This document shows positions 54,101 to 64,000 of a stretch of 64,000 nucleotides of DNA, piece by piece. How positions within the stretch are numbered: position 1 is the first letter of the stretch; every line of letters begins with the position of its first letter. Where the stretch lies: assembly GCA_905221605.1 (NCBI GenBank), contig CAJNDS010002779.1, positions 694,177 to 758,176 on the forward strand. The letters run 5' to 3'. The position numbers were made by a program, and so were the translations under genes. This DNA is from Symbiodinium natans. Taxonomy: Eukaryota; Sar; Dinophyceae; Suessiales; Symbiodiniaceae. A model generated the notes under the pieces. The model did no database searches, was not told the DNA's origin, and saw only the letters and a program-made list of their open reading frames with translations.

Positions 54101-56129
54101 TCGCTTCGATCCCGGACGCCGTCCTGGGCGGCATGACCACGTTCCTGTTTGCCAACGTGCTGGTCTCGGGCATCAACATCGTGGGTGGCTCGGCTTTGGC
54201 CACAGAGAGCGCGCGTGGAACTTTTGCAGAACACCTGCGTGCCACGACCCGCGCCCTCTTTTTTCGTGGCTTCACATCCTGTGGACTTATATGGACCCTA
54301 CCGAGCATGATCGTGACAGTGACACACACACACAGACACAGAATCGGCTCTAGGCGGCAGCGGCAACATGGGCCGCCGCACCCGCTTCATCCTGGCCGTC
54401 TCCCTGGGCGTGGCTGAGAAGCAGTGCGCAGTGGGGAGAAGCCCTCGTGTAGGATATTTGCGTCAGAGCACTTCTAAACACTGAACGTTCATCACTTTAA
54501 AACACGAAGCTGGATGAATTAAGCTGCCCAAGGACACTATAAGCATTCACTTCGCAAGTAGTAGGGGCAGGGGTGATAGGAGTTCCAGAATGCTTCGGGG
54601 GTCTTCACGAAAACTCCAAAGGAGAAGGCCCTCTCTTTCCCAAGCAGTGGGTCAACACTAAAGGGTTCCTACGTGCAGAGTAAGCGGGGGTAGGTCGATG
54701 AAGCCGCATGGCACGCAATGGACAATGCTCTTGGAACGGTCTTACACTGTTAGGGGTCTACGATGGCATTATTTGTGAAATGTTTTTCCCCCCCGCCCTA
54801 TGTGGGACCGGCCCTCATGAGGCGAATTTTCGTCCCTCTAGAATCCCTAAGCCCCATCTGCGTGGGAGCATGTGCAGCGTGCGTGCCAATGGGTGCGGGT
54901 GTATAGGCCTTCGGGCAGCATTCGAACTCGCGAAATTCTGAGCCCCACAGGCCCCGAAGCTTACGTAAACTCCCTTGTAAGATCATTTCACATTCGCGTT
55001 GAAGGTTGGCGTGGGAGTTTCGGCCCTTCCAAACTGGGCAGCTCGCCTGCATTGGCCGCTATTCAGTGGATGGGATACCTAAAAAGCCCTAAACCGAAAC
55101 CCGACAAATTGGCATCCCCCACAGTGCCCAAACAAATTAGGGCTTCAATAGTTTTGAAACGGGGTCTTGTGACGAGTACTTATGTTTAAGGATGCTTGGG
55201 GATTTTTTTTTTTGGGGGGGGGGGGGGGTTTAGGAAAGGCCCCCAAGCTTAAACTGGCATAAACCAACCCACCCAAGAATCCTGAAGACTAGAAGCGCAC
55301 AAGACCTTCAATCCCGCAAGTTTCGCATAGAGCTGAATGCTGTCGGGCTGAGTGGGATGTGTGTGTGTGTGTCTGGGTATGTAAACTTTGGGACGATGCA
55401 GAACCAAGCCTGCGCCCAAAATCCCAGATGCCGAGCCCGGAAGCCCTCTGAATCTGAAACGACTGAGGCCGAGGGCGGAGGTCTCGCGGGCTTCCACGGC
55501 GGAAACCTCAAGCACAACATCGGCCTTTGGCCCGCCAAGGACCCCGGTTGGATCAGCACTCCTTTTTGGACATTTTAACTCTGCTGCAAAAGCCCAAAGC
55601 CCCAAAAGCCCATTTGGAGGACGTTTGCGAGGTCTTCCCTACCGAGGAGTACGAGTCCGAGCCCGCCAAGTGCACGGTGGGGGCCTACACCGCATCCTCC
55701 ATCAGCCACTTGCTTCTCCAAGTTCCTGCATGTTCAAACCTAACAGTTGCGGGGGGAGAGAAGGAGTCAAAGCGTGAACATGAACATATGTCGTTTAACC
55801 TAAGTCGCTCGCACGCGGGCACGGAGGGGGTGTGTTCGAGCTGGCGCACGCGAGGTCAGGTCGACTGCACCGGGATGGGTGGTGCGTACACAGCCCCTGT
55901 CACGGCCACGCGCACCGTGACCACCTGCATTGGAAACAACGGCAACTGCTGCGTGAAGTACAATGACAGCAAGAAGATGTGGCGTGACTCTCTGATCATC
56001 ATCATGAAGACGCCCTACTGCATCGGCACGCTCCTGGCGCTGTTCCTGCACCTGCTGCTTCCGTTCGAGACCGAAGACGAGGACACTGTGGGCGAGAATG
56101 TGAAGGAGAGCGGTGAGGCCAACATGTGA
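51193..56129 (+). CDS. Nucleobase-ascorbate transporter (NAT/NCS2, UapA-type purine permease), tandem copy 1, first exon disrupted
   Basis: A membrane permease of the family that carries xanthine, uric acid or related nucleobases by proton symport. Exons: 51193 to about 51260, 51334-51406, 51489-51586, 51660-51703, 51796-51859, 52075-52434, 52572-52641, 52909-52995, 53091-53275, 53419-53515, 53653-53764, 53905-54019, 54084-54184, 54354-54412, 55474-55539, 55620-55691 and 55860-56129. Exon 4 carries the TM1 motif MGLQHALAMLGG. Exon 12 carries QNNGVIAITR, the NAT signature. VEGP/SRIQGG-like residues lie in exon 11 and LGGMTTFLF in exon 13. Most introns are GC...AG|G; exon 12 has a GA donor. The exon 9 donor is not canonical. 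Exon 1 reads MSAEKEVKDVEEAPAKESLL, then hits TGA at 51268 because about 18 bases are inserted where copies 2 and 3 have their GC donor. Copy 1 may be a pseudogene or use another first exon. Confidence 0.9.
52690..52780. mobile_element. Family D remnant in transporter intron 7, copy 1
   Basis: GAGTAGATAGCCTTTACCCT then TTTTGGGGTACCTACC resembles 945-1040 and 4090-4192. Its equivalent in copy 2 is 58150-58235, so it predates the duplication. A CT microsatellite follows (52831-52862). Confidence 0.45.
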
Positions 56130-56665
56130 TTTGGCTGCTGGATTTTCCGTCAGACTGGGCGCTGCTTCCCTGCTTGCGGGAAGCGTGGATGCGCCGTTTT
56201 GTAAGTTTATAGTGTCTAGGTGGAGCCAGACAAAGAACAACGTCAGCTCTGCTTTTACATGCTTATACCTTTTCAGCTTTTCAGCACTCTGTCGCTGAGC
56301 CAAGTTGTCCGGGCGCCGTCCCTCAGCAAACGATGCTGGGGCTGATGGCTGCCGGTGTATGCCGCGGAGCAGGTAAGTACTATGGATGCCCACAGGCATC
56401 CACATTCCGCTGAGCTACCCAAGGTAGACATCAGCCCCCTTTGTGCTATCTTCCCTCTCTACCAAAGGTAGATGCCAGCACTTGTCGCCCGCAGGCAATT
56501 GCAAGGGCACACAGCGACAACCAGCGCAAACTTCGGAGACATCTGCTGCCTATTCCGCCACAAGCAAGCACAGGGTGCTGCAAGGCTCAGCTTAAGCGTA
56601 TTGAAGCGTGCTGCAGCCATTTGTCCAGCTCAGCCGGTTTAGTTGTGACGTCCTCCCCCGCAGAC
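56130..56665. other. Spacer between transporter copies 1 and 2
   Basis: Contains two small perfect hairpins, CTACCCAAGGTAG (56415-56427) and CTACCAAAGGTAG (56459-56471), about 30 bp apart. It then has the spliced-leader-like block and pyrimidine tract before the ATG at 56666. No TATA box or polyadenylation signal was seen. A + frame (MCYLPSLPKVDAST...) runs through it but is not thought real. Confidence 0.6.
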
Positions 56666-59600
56666 ATGTCCGCTGAGAAGGAAGTCAAGGATGTTGAGGA
56701 AGCTCCTGCCAAAGAGTCGCTGCTTGTCTATCCAGGGCGCGCGAAAGTCTCATCGCATGTCGCAGCAGTCCTGTGTTGCCCCTTAAGGTTCGGCGGTTGC
56801 GACTCGTGCTCCGGAGTCAGCTGCACGCCCGACGGCCTCATCGGCTTGAACACTTATGACGCCCGGCACTGGGCAGCTGCGGGAGAGACCGATTCCGACC
56901 TTGCTCCCTCACATCCCCCCGCATATCCACTTGGCAAGGATTGGAAGTACCTCTGCATCCCGACGCTGCCGTGCATGGGGGGGCCAGCGAAATCCCCGCC
57001 GCTGCTGAAGCCCGACGCGAAGCTGCCCCTGATGCTGCGCCTTGCATGCAGTGGCGGTTCGGTGCCGGTGCATTTTGTTGCGCATGCCCGTGTCTGAGGT
57101 CGCTCATCATGGGCCTGCAGCATGCCCTTGCAATGTTGGGAGGCCGGTTCTGGGGGGGATGAGGGCCTAGAGCAGCAGCTCTTCAAACGCGTGTGCCTGC
57201 ACAGGCATCATCACCCCTCCTTCTTTGATCTCCGGCGATGCATGCTTCGCCTGGCAGCTGGACCAGGAGCTTGCCATGTGTAGCGTTAGCAGCTGAACTT
57301 CAGCAATCTGAGTCCCCTCTCCACCCCTCTCCCCCCCCCCCCCCCCCGCCTAACAAAAACTTTTCATAGGAGCTCTGCGACTCGAAGCAGCTGCTTGGCA
57401 GAAGTGTGAGCGCTTGAGCCAGCGTATGCCATCGTGCTTGTTTTTCGGCGTTTGCAGTTTGCATTGGTGAACTTCTTGCATTCGACCTGTGATGACCTGT
57501 GCGTCTTGGGACTCGGACCCGGTGACGTCCTCGAGCATGTTGAGACCCGAGGTACATGATCTCCGCCGCGCTGATCTGCTCGGGCCTTCTGTCCCTGGTG
57601 CAGATCCTTCGCTGGAAGCTGGTGGGAGGCTACACCCTCGGAACGGGCCTGATCTCCGTGATCGGCACGTCCTTCACCTTCCTGCCCATCGCTCGTGAGG
57701 TGGTGGTGTCCGAGATCCAGGCGGGCCGCAGTGGTATGGATGCCTACGGCAAGTTCCTGGGAACATGCCTGGCGGCCTCCGTGACCGAGCTCTTCATCTC
57801 CTTCATCCCGCCCCGCTACCTCAAGAAGGTCTTCCCTCCCGTGGTGAGCGGCACCTGCGTCTGCCTCATCGGCGCGGGCCTCTCCGTTGCGGGACTCAAG
57901 CACCTTCGCAAGCATGTCAGCCCTGCGTTCTAAGATTTGCAAGTGACATTCACATATATACTCTGACTAATTACATCTCGTCTACCAATGTATGCAGTTG
58001 CCGGGAAGGGAAGTCGGCACTTACGTCCAGGTACTGGGGCGGCGGCGTCTTCTGTGCGGAGAACGACATGTCCCGCGCGGCCGCTTTCGGTTCCCCCCAG
58101 GCCTTGCCTTTGGGGCAACACCTCTGAACAGACAAACACACACTTGGTAGCTGAGTAGATAGCCTTTACCCTTTTGGGGTACCTACCATAGTTGAAAAGG
58201 TCAAGCTTTTCTGGGCCGGGCCAGGCTAGTCATCAAAATAGGTGCAGCAACATCTTGTGCTGCAATGTACATCTGACTCTCTTTCTTTCTCTCTCTCTCT
58301 CTCACTCTCTCTTTCTCGCTTGCTCAAACTCGCTTGCTTGCTCGCTCATGTCGAGCGCAGATCTGCACCGGCAACGGCGACGTGGCGCTGCCCTACGGCG
58401 ACGTGCACTACTTTGGCCTCGGCATGAGCGTGATGATCTTCTTGGCGGCTTGGCTGCACCATAAGTCTCACCGCACTTGCAGCGTGGACAGCGTGCTGCA
58501 GCCCACGTCCCGACTGCCGCGTGAACCCAGCCTCACGCGCAGGTCTTCATTCAGGCGGTGGGCTCGCCCTTCATGAAGAACTGCTCCGTCGCCCTAGCGC
58601 TCTTCTTCGGCTTCTTCGTGGCGGGAGTGTCCTCCTACACGGCCGAGGATGGCTCGTCCCTGCCCTACGTGAACAGCGACAAGATCGACCAAGCGGGCGT
58701 CTTCACCTTCCTCTGGACCGCCGGCTGGGTTCGGGATGTGGCGCCTTGAGCTTGCCGTTTGCATCTATAGAAGCTGGAATTGCTGCAGCAAGTTGTCCCA
58801 GAAATCATGAGGGGTTGCGGCTCGCGATTCTGCACTTCCTTCCGCCCCCCCCCCCCCCCCCCCTCTTCCTTTTTCCCATAAACTCTAAACCCTAAACCCT
58901 GAACCCCAAACCCGGTGTGCCTGTTTCGTGTTGTGAGGGAGTATTTGGGGCTCATGGGGTTCATAGTGCTTATGATAGGCTCGCAGGGCTGAGATCTTAC
59001 AGGCTTTAGCATCTAGGGCCTTCAGTTTAGGGCTTCTGGGGCATAGGGTGGGGCGGGTTTGGGGGTCGAGCGATGTCGGGCTCCACACCTGACAGCTGGG
59101 TCTAAGTTGTAGGGTTAAGCCCAAGAGATGACGCGGGCCTTGAAGCCTAAAGGACTTGAACCCTACAGGGTTTATAGGCTTTCTACACCTCTGACTACAA
59201 CTCACCGACGTTGAGTGCACAAGTCTCTGATGCCAAAGTCATTGCCCTGACCATCGAGCCCCTGACCTCAACGCACACAGCTTCGTCTCAATCCGTTGGG
59301 GGAAGGGGGGGGGGGGTGCCTTAAAGTTATTGCTTTATAGGCAGGTCTATCCTGCGCCGTTCAATGGTCAAGGATGTAGGGCTTAGGTGCTGGATTTTGG
59401 GCAGGGAATGCCAGTCAGGCAGCTTAAATCCCCTTGTCAAAATGCCTTCTTAAGGGGACAGAAGGCGCCCATAAGGAGGGTCTTTCCCGCATCGTCAGCT
59501 TTCCAACCCCAAATCCCAAACGTCAACAAGCCTATAGCTCCTGAGGTAGCACCTTAAGACGTGTTGTGTTCCCCCTTGTGTGGGGTTTAAGAGGATCAAA

Positions 59601-62600
59601 TGTGAGAAAGGTTTTCGCCCTGCCTCCCTCCCCCCGCCCCCCTCGTGAAGCAGGACGACCACCTTCAACATCGGCTTCTACCCTCCCGCCTTCATCCCGC
59701 TGCTGCTGGGCTTCGTGATCACGGCCGTGGAGACGGTGGGCGACATCCAGGCCTGCATGCATGCACACGGCCCGTCACAGCCCGACATGGCCCGAAACCG
59801 CCCCCACCCGGCCTTGCAGTAAACGGAAAAAGCTCGCTGAAGCGCAGCCTGCGAAAGAAGTCGCTGGTTGATGCGTGTTGCTTCTCTCGCGCGCAGCAGG
59901 CCTCCTGCGACGTGAGCGGCCTGCCCATCGAGGGCCCCGATGCGGACTCCCGCATCCAGGGCGGCCTGTTGGCCGACGGCGTCAACAGCTTCCTGGCCTG
60001 CCTCATGACCTGCCCCTCGGATGCCTGGGGACATGCCAACACAAAGTCTCTTAGAGATCTAGCAATGAGAAAGTCTGCGCGGCTAGGGTTTAGGGTTTCG
60101 GGTTCAGGGTGTAGGGTTTATAGGGTCTAGGGTTTAGGGCTTCAGTTTCTTCAGCTCTTCCTGGCCGGAGGCCCTCCCAACACGACCTTCTCCCAGAACA
60201 ACGGCGTCATCGCCATCACCCGCTGCGCGTCCCGGGCCGCGGGCATCGCCTGCTGCTTCTGGCTGATCTTGCTGGGCTGCTTCGAGACACTCGGCACCTC
60301 AGTATACTGCAGACTCTCGCTGTTGATTCCCATTGCCCCGCGCCCTCAGGAAGTTCGGTGCGGCCATCGCTTCGATCCCAGACGCCGTCCTGGGCGGCAT
60401 GACCACGTTCCTGTTTGCCAACGTGCTGGTCTCGGGCATCAACATCGTGGGTGGCTCGGCATTGGCCACAGAGAGCGCGCGTGGAATTTTTGCAGAACAC
60501 CTGCGTGCCACCACCCGCGCCCTCTTTTGTCGTAGCCTCACATGCTGTGGACACATATGGACCCTACCGAGCATGATAATTAGTCGTGACACTCCAGGCG
60601 GCAGCGGCAACATGGGCCGCCGCACCCGCTTCATCCTGGCCGTCTCCCTGGGCGTGGCTGAGAAGCAGTGGGCAGTGGGGAGAAGCCCTCGTGTAGGACA
60701 TCGTAGGTTTTGCGTCAGAGCACTTCTAGATTCTGCGAGTTCATCACTTCAAAACACGAAGACGGATGAATCGCAGTAGTTCGGCTCAGCGTGTGGGGGG
60801 TGGGGGGGGATGGCGACAAATTTCCATCCCCCGTGCTAATGTGTTGCCCCTAGCTTAACTTATTTCCTTCAGCCATTAAGCTGCCCAATGCTCAGGACTA
60901 TAAGAAGCGTTCACCCCGCAGGTAGTACTCGTAGGGGGTTTCAGCAAAGCATAGGAAATATATTCACGGGACTCCCAAAAGGAGAAGGCCTTCTCTTTCT
61001 CAAGGGGCTAGCGGAGGGACCCTTGTAAAGGGCCTTTATGGGTTATTTGGGGGTTATTTTATAGGGACTCTATAAGGTATATATAGGGGTTATATAGGGG
61101 AATAAGATTAAGGGTCCCTTGTAACTTGTAGTTTCCCCTTATCTTTTCCAAGTAGTGTGTCAGCACTACGACTACAGGGCTCCTACGTGCAGAGAAAGCG
61201 GGGGTAGGTCGTTTTTTTGTGCAATGTTGTTTTGTTCTCCCCGCCCTATGTTGGGACCGGCCCTCATGAGGCGAATTATAATCCCTCTGTAGAATCCCTA
61301 AGGCCCCATCTGCGTGGGAGCATGTGCAGCATGCATATGCCAATTGGGGGTGTATAATAGGCTTTGGGGCATCATTCGAGGAACTCGCAGTAAATTCCGA
61401 GTCCCCACGGGCACCGAAGCTTTCTGCCCTAACCTTGAGACGCCTTAAACTCCCTTGTAAGACCATTCACATTCGCGTTGAAGGTTGGCGTGGGAGTTTC
61501 GGCCCTTCCAAACTGGGCAGCTCCCCTGCATTGGCCGCTTTTTAGTGGATGGGATGCCTAAAAAGATTACCCTAAGGGTCCATGTACTTAAATTGGGAAC
61601 ACTTGGGCCTTAAAGCACTTGCTATATAACGACTTTAGGGCCCAAGTAGATCATATTCAGGTACATGAACCCTTAGGCTTAGGCTTATAAACCGAAACCC
61701 GAAAAGCTAGCATCTCCCAAAGGGCTTCAATGGTATTTACGCGGGGTCTAGTGACGAGTATGTCTAAGGGTATCTTGGGGGGATGTGGGGGGGGGTAGTT
61801 TAGGAAGGATGGAACGGCCCAATATCCTTCAAGTTTCACATAGAGCTGCATGCTGTCGGGCTGAGTGGGATGTGTGTGTGTGTGTGTGTGTGTAAACTTT
61901 GGGACGATACAGAACCAAGCTTGCGCCCAAAATCCCAGATGCCGAGCCCGGAAACCCTATGAATCTGAAACGACTGAGGCCGAGGGCGGAGGTCTCGCGG
62001 GGTTCCATGGCGGAAACCTCAAGCACAACATCGGCCTTTGGCCCGCCAAGGACACCGGTTGGATCAGCACTTCTTATAGAACATTTTAACTCTGCTGCAA
62101 AAGCCCAAAGCCCCAAAAGCCCATCTGGAGGACGTTTGCGAGGTCTTCCCTACCGAGGAGTACGAGTCCGAGCCCGCCAAGTGCACGGTGGGGGCCTACA
62201 CCGCAGCCTCCATCAGCCACTTGCTTCTCCAATCGATCTGCGTGACATGGGTTGCATGCATGAACATGAACATATGTCGTTTAACCTAAATCGCTTCCAT
62301 CAGCCACTTGCTTCTCCCAAGCAGCTTCCTGCATGTTCAAACCTCACAGTTGCGGGGGGAGAGAAGGAGTCAAAGCGGCGAGTCGTGACATGGGTTGCAC
62401 ATGAACATATGTCTTTCAACCTAAATCGCTCGCACGCGGGCACGGAGAGGGTGTGTTCGAGCTGGCGCACGCGAGGTCAGGTCGACTGCACCGGGATGGG
62501 TGGTGCGTACACCGCCCCTGTCACGGCCACGCGCACCGTGACCACTTGCATTGGAAACAACGGCAACTGCTGCGTGAAGTACAATGACAGCAAGAAGATG

Positions 62601-62750
62601 TGGCGTGACTCTTTGATCATCATCATGAAGACGCCCTACTGCATCGGCACGCTCCTGGCGCTGTTCCTGCACCTGCTGCTTCCGTTCGAGACCGAAGACG
62701 AGGACACTGTGGGCGAGAATGTGAAGGAGAGCGGTGAGGCCAACATGTGA
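56666..62750 (+). CDS. Nucleobase-ascorbate transporter (NAT/NCS2, UapA-type), tandem copy 2, apparently intact
   Basis: Exons: 56666-56736, 56788-56860, 56939-57036, 57099-57142, 57205-57268, 57552-57911, 58031-58100, 58361-58447, 58543-58727, 59654-59750, 59900-60011, 60171-60285, 60350-60450, 60598-60656, 61985-62050, 62131-62202 and 62481-62750. They sum to 1944 nt, 647 residues plus stop, somewhat longer than the roughly 570 of fungal UapA. Q88-H89 in TM1 and Q429 to R438 (QNNGVIAITR) are the two hallmark NAT motifs, close enough to UapA to predict a purine/xanthine-type substrate (inference). Cysteine-rich exon 2 (GGCDSCSGVSC) is a soluble N-terminal segment. The last exon ends in TM14 (TPYCIGTLLALFLHLLLPFE) and an acidic tail. 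Exon sequence is nearly identical to copy 1; introns 9, 14 and 16 differ by insertions or duplications. Ends of exons 13, 15 and 16 are each ambiguous by 3-9 nt. Confidence 0.93.
58745..59653. other. Expanded transporter intron 9 of copy 2 with telomere-like tract
   Basis: The intron is 926 nt here against 143 nt in copy 1. The extra DNA includes a poly-C run (58846-58863), CCCTAAACCC sequence at 58880-58915 and another poly-G run (59304-59316). The two copies already differ in the first bases of the intron, so the donor itself has changed. Confidence 0.75.
61005..61135. mobile_element. MITE-like family H, insertion in transporter copy 2 intron 14
   Basis: GAGGGACCCTTGTAAAGGGC at the left and the complementary TTAAGGGTCCCTTG at the right, with GGGTTATTTGGGGGTTATTT inside. 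The matching place in copy 1 (near 54645) lacks it. Confidence 0.8.
61565..61690. mobile_element. Inverted-repeat element, family L, insertion in transporter copy 2 intron 14
   Basis: CCTAAGGGTCCATGTACTTAA on the left faces CAGGTACATGAACCCTTAGG on the right. Copy 1 reads straight from CCTAAAAAG to AAACCGAAACCC at about 55090, so copy 2 gained about 110 bp after the duplication. Confidence 0.85.
62203..62480. repeat. Internal duplication in transporter copy 2 intron 16
   Basis: CATCAGCCACTTGCTTCTCC and ACATATGTCGTTTAACCTAAATCGCT-type segments each occur twice here but once in copy 1 (intron 55692-55859). The intron stays open in one frame, which makes a misleading 283-codon ORF (61899-62750). 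Confidence 0.75.
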
Positions 62751-63321
62751 TTTGGCTGCTGGATTTTCCGTCAGACTAGGCGCTGCTTCCCTGCTTGCGG
62801 GAAGTTTGGATGCGCCGTTTTGTAGGTGTATTTGCACTTATTGACTTATTGTCTAGGTGGAGCCAGACAAAGAATCAGGTCGGCTCTGCTTTTACAGTCT
62901 TACCTTCTCAGCAGAGTTCTTCGGGCACCGCCCCTCAGCAAATGATGCTGGGCCGGCTGCCAGTGAGCGCGTGCCGCGGAGCGGGTAAGTACTATGGGCC
63001 CATCCGGTGCCCACAGGCATCCACAGTCCGCTGAGCTACCCAAGGTAGACATCGGCAACCTTTTGTGCTGTCTTCCCTCTCTACCAAAGGTAGATGCCAG
63101 CACTTGTCGCCCGCAGTCGATTGCGAGGGCACACCAGCGACAACCAGCGGAAAACTTCGGAGACATCTGCTGCTTATTCCGCCACAAGCACAGGGTGACT
63201 TCAAGTCGGTGGCAGCGCGCCAACATCGCCAACCTGCAAGGCTCAGCTTAAGCGCATTGAAGCGTGATGCAGCCATTTGTCCAGCTCGGCCGGTTTAGTT
63301 GTGACATCCTCCCCCGCAGAC
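62751..63321. other. Spacer between transporter copies 2 and 3
   Basis: Homologous to the 56130-56665 spacer, with the same two hairpins (CTACCCAAGGTAG at 63037-63049, CTACCAAAGGTAG at 63081-63093), the spliced-leader-like block (63271-63289) and the pyrimidine tract before the ATG at 63322. Confidence 0.65.
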
Positions 63322-64000
63322 ATGTCCGCTGAGAAGGAAGTCAAGGATGTTGAGGAAGCTCCTGCCAAAGAGTCGCTGCTTGTCTATCCAGGGCACGCGA
63401 AAGCCCCATCGCATGTTGCAGCAGTCATGTGTTTATCATGTGTTGCGCAAGGTTCGGCGGTTGCGACTCGTGCTCCGGAGTCAGCTGCACGCCCGACGGC
63501 CTCATCGGCTTGAACACATATGATGCCCGGCGCGATGTGGGCAGCTGTGGGGAGAGATCGATTTCGATGCGCATGCCCCCCCTCTCCCACCCCCTCTCCC
63601 ACCTCGTCCCCCTTTCCCCGGCCCGGCCACGTCCCCCCGCATATCCACTTGCCAAGGACTGGAAGTACCTCTGCATCCCGACGCTGCCGTGCATGGGGGG
63701 GCCAGCGAAATCCCCGCCGCTGCTGAAGCCCGACGCGAAGCTGCCCCTGATGCTGCGCCTTGCATGCAGTGGCGCTGCAGTGGCGGTTCGGTGCCGGTGC
63801 ATTTTGTTGCGCATGCCCGTGTGTGAGGTCGCTCATCATGGGCCTGCAGCATGCCCTTGCAATGTTGGGAGGCCGGTTCTGGGGGGGATGAGGGCCTGGA
63901 GCAGCAGCTCTTCAAACGGGTGTGCCTGCACAGGCATCATCACCCCTCCTTCTTTGATCTCCGGCGATGCATGCTTCGCCTGGCAGCTGGACCAGGAGCT
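63322..64000 (+). CDS. Nucleobase-ascorbate transporter, tandem copy 3, cut by the window end
   Basis: Exons 63322-63392, 63452-63524, 63657-63754, 63828-63871 and 63934-63997 correspond to exons 1-5 of copy 2, with the same phases and GC donors. The exon 1 donor (CCAGG|GC) is intact, as in copy 2 and unlike copy 1. Intron 2 has a C-rich insertion (about 63573-63635) not seen in the other copies. The array therefore continues beyond the window. Confidence 0.92.

Noticed and set aside
61899-62750. A 283-codon frame taken as one exon
   Set aside because: Only its parts at 62131-62202 and 62481-62750 match the transporter family in this frame. The rest is intron, and the exon at 61985-62050 is read in another frame. 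Copy 1 has the same situation at 55527-56129.

Overview
The window looks like dinoflagellate nuclear DNA, most like Symbiodiniaceae or another Suessiales (inference; no marker gene is present). Four things point this way. TTTAGGG-type telomere-like repeats are scattered in both orientations. Every gene I could assemble lies on the + strand. Introns mostly start with GC (also GT or GA) and end in AG followed by G. A transporter gene is tandemly duplicated.

The first 51 kb looks like non-coding repeat, because no exon is long enough to stand out as an ORF. Joining short islands between repeat blocks under one rule (GC/GT/GA donor, AG|G acceptor, matching phase) recovers genes. About 3.05-17.6 kb holds a voltage-gated cation channel with S1-S6, a pore, a C-linker and a cyclic-nucleotide-binding-type domain, in at least 21 exons, several under 40 nt. 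Further phase-consistent exon chains of unknown function end in stop codons at about 27.6, 35.0, 47.0 and 51.2 kb. A shorter chain lies at 37.9-38.2 kb and many single candidate exons lie between. The introns hold telomere-like repeats, short inverted-repeat elements (MITE-like families, here A-L) and microsatellites.

At 40.1-41.5 kb is one intronless gene: a ubiquitin-like N-terminus followed by nine RCC1-like repeats.

From 51.2 kb to the end lies a head-to-tail array of a nucleobase-ascorbate (NAT/NCS2) permease: copy 1 (51193-56129), copy 2 (56666-62750) and the first five exons of copy 3 (63322 to the window end). Copies 1 and 2 share 17 exons. Copy 2 encodes about 647 residues with the family's QH and QNNGVIAITR motifs. 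Introns differ between copies by clean insertions of inverted-repeat elements and one repeat-bearing block, which shows these sequences are mobile. Copy 1 has an in-frame stop in its first exon.

The main observation is that telomere-type repeats sit inside genes as introns or most of an intron, often flush with splice sites, and several tracts are bracketed by 16-36 bp direct repeats. All exon boundaries come from reading by eye, without alignment or RNA evidence.
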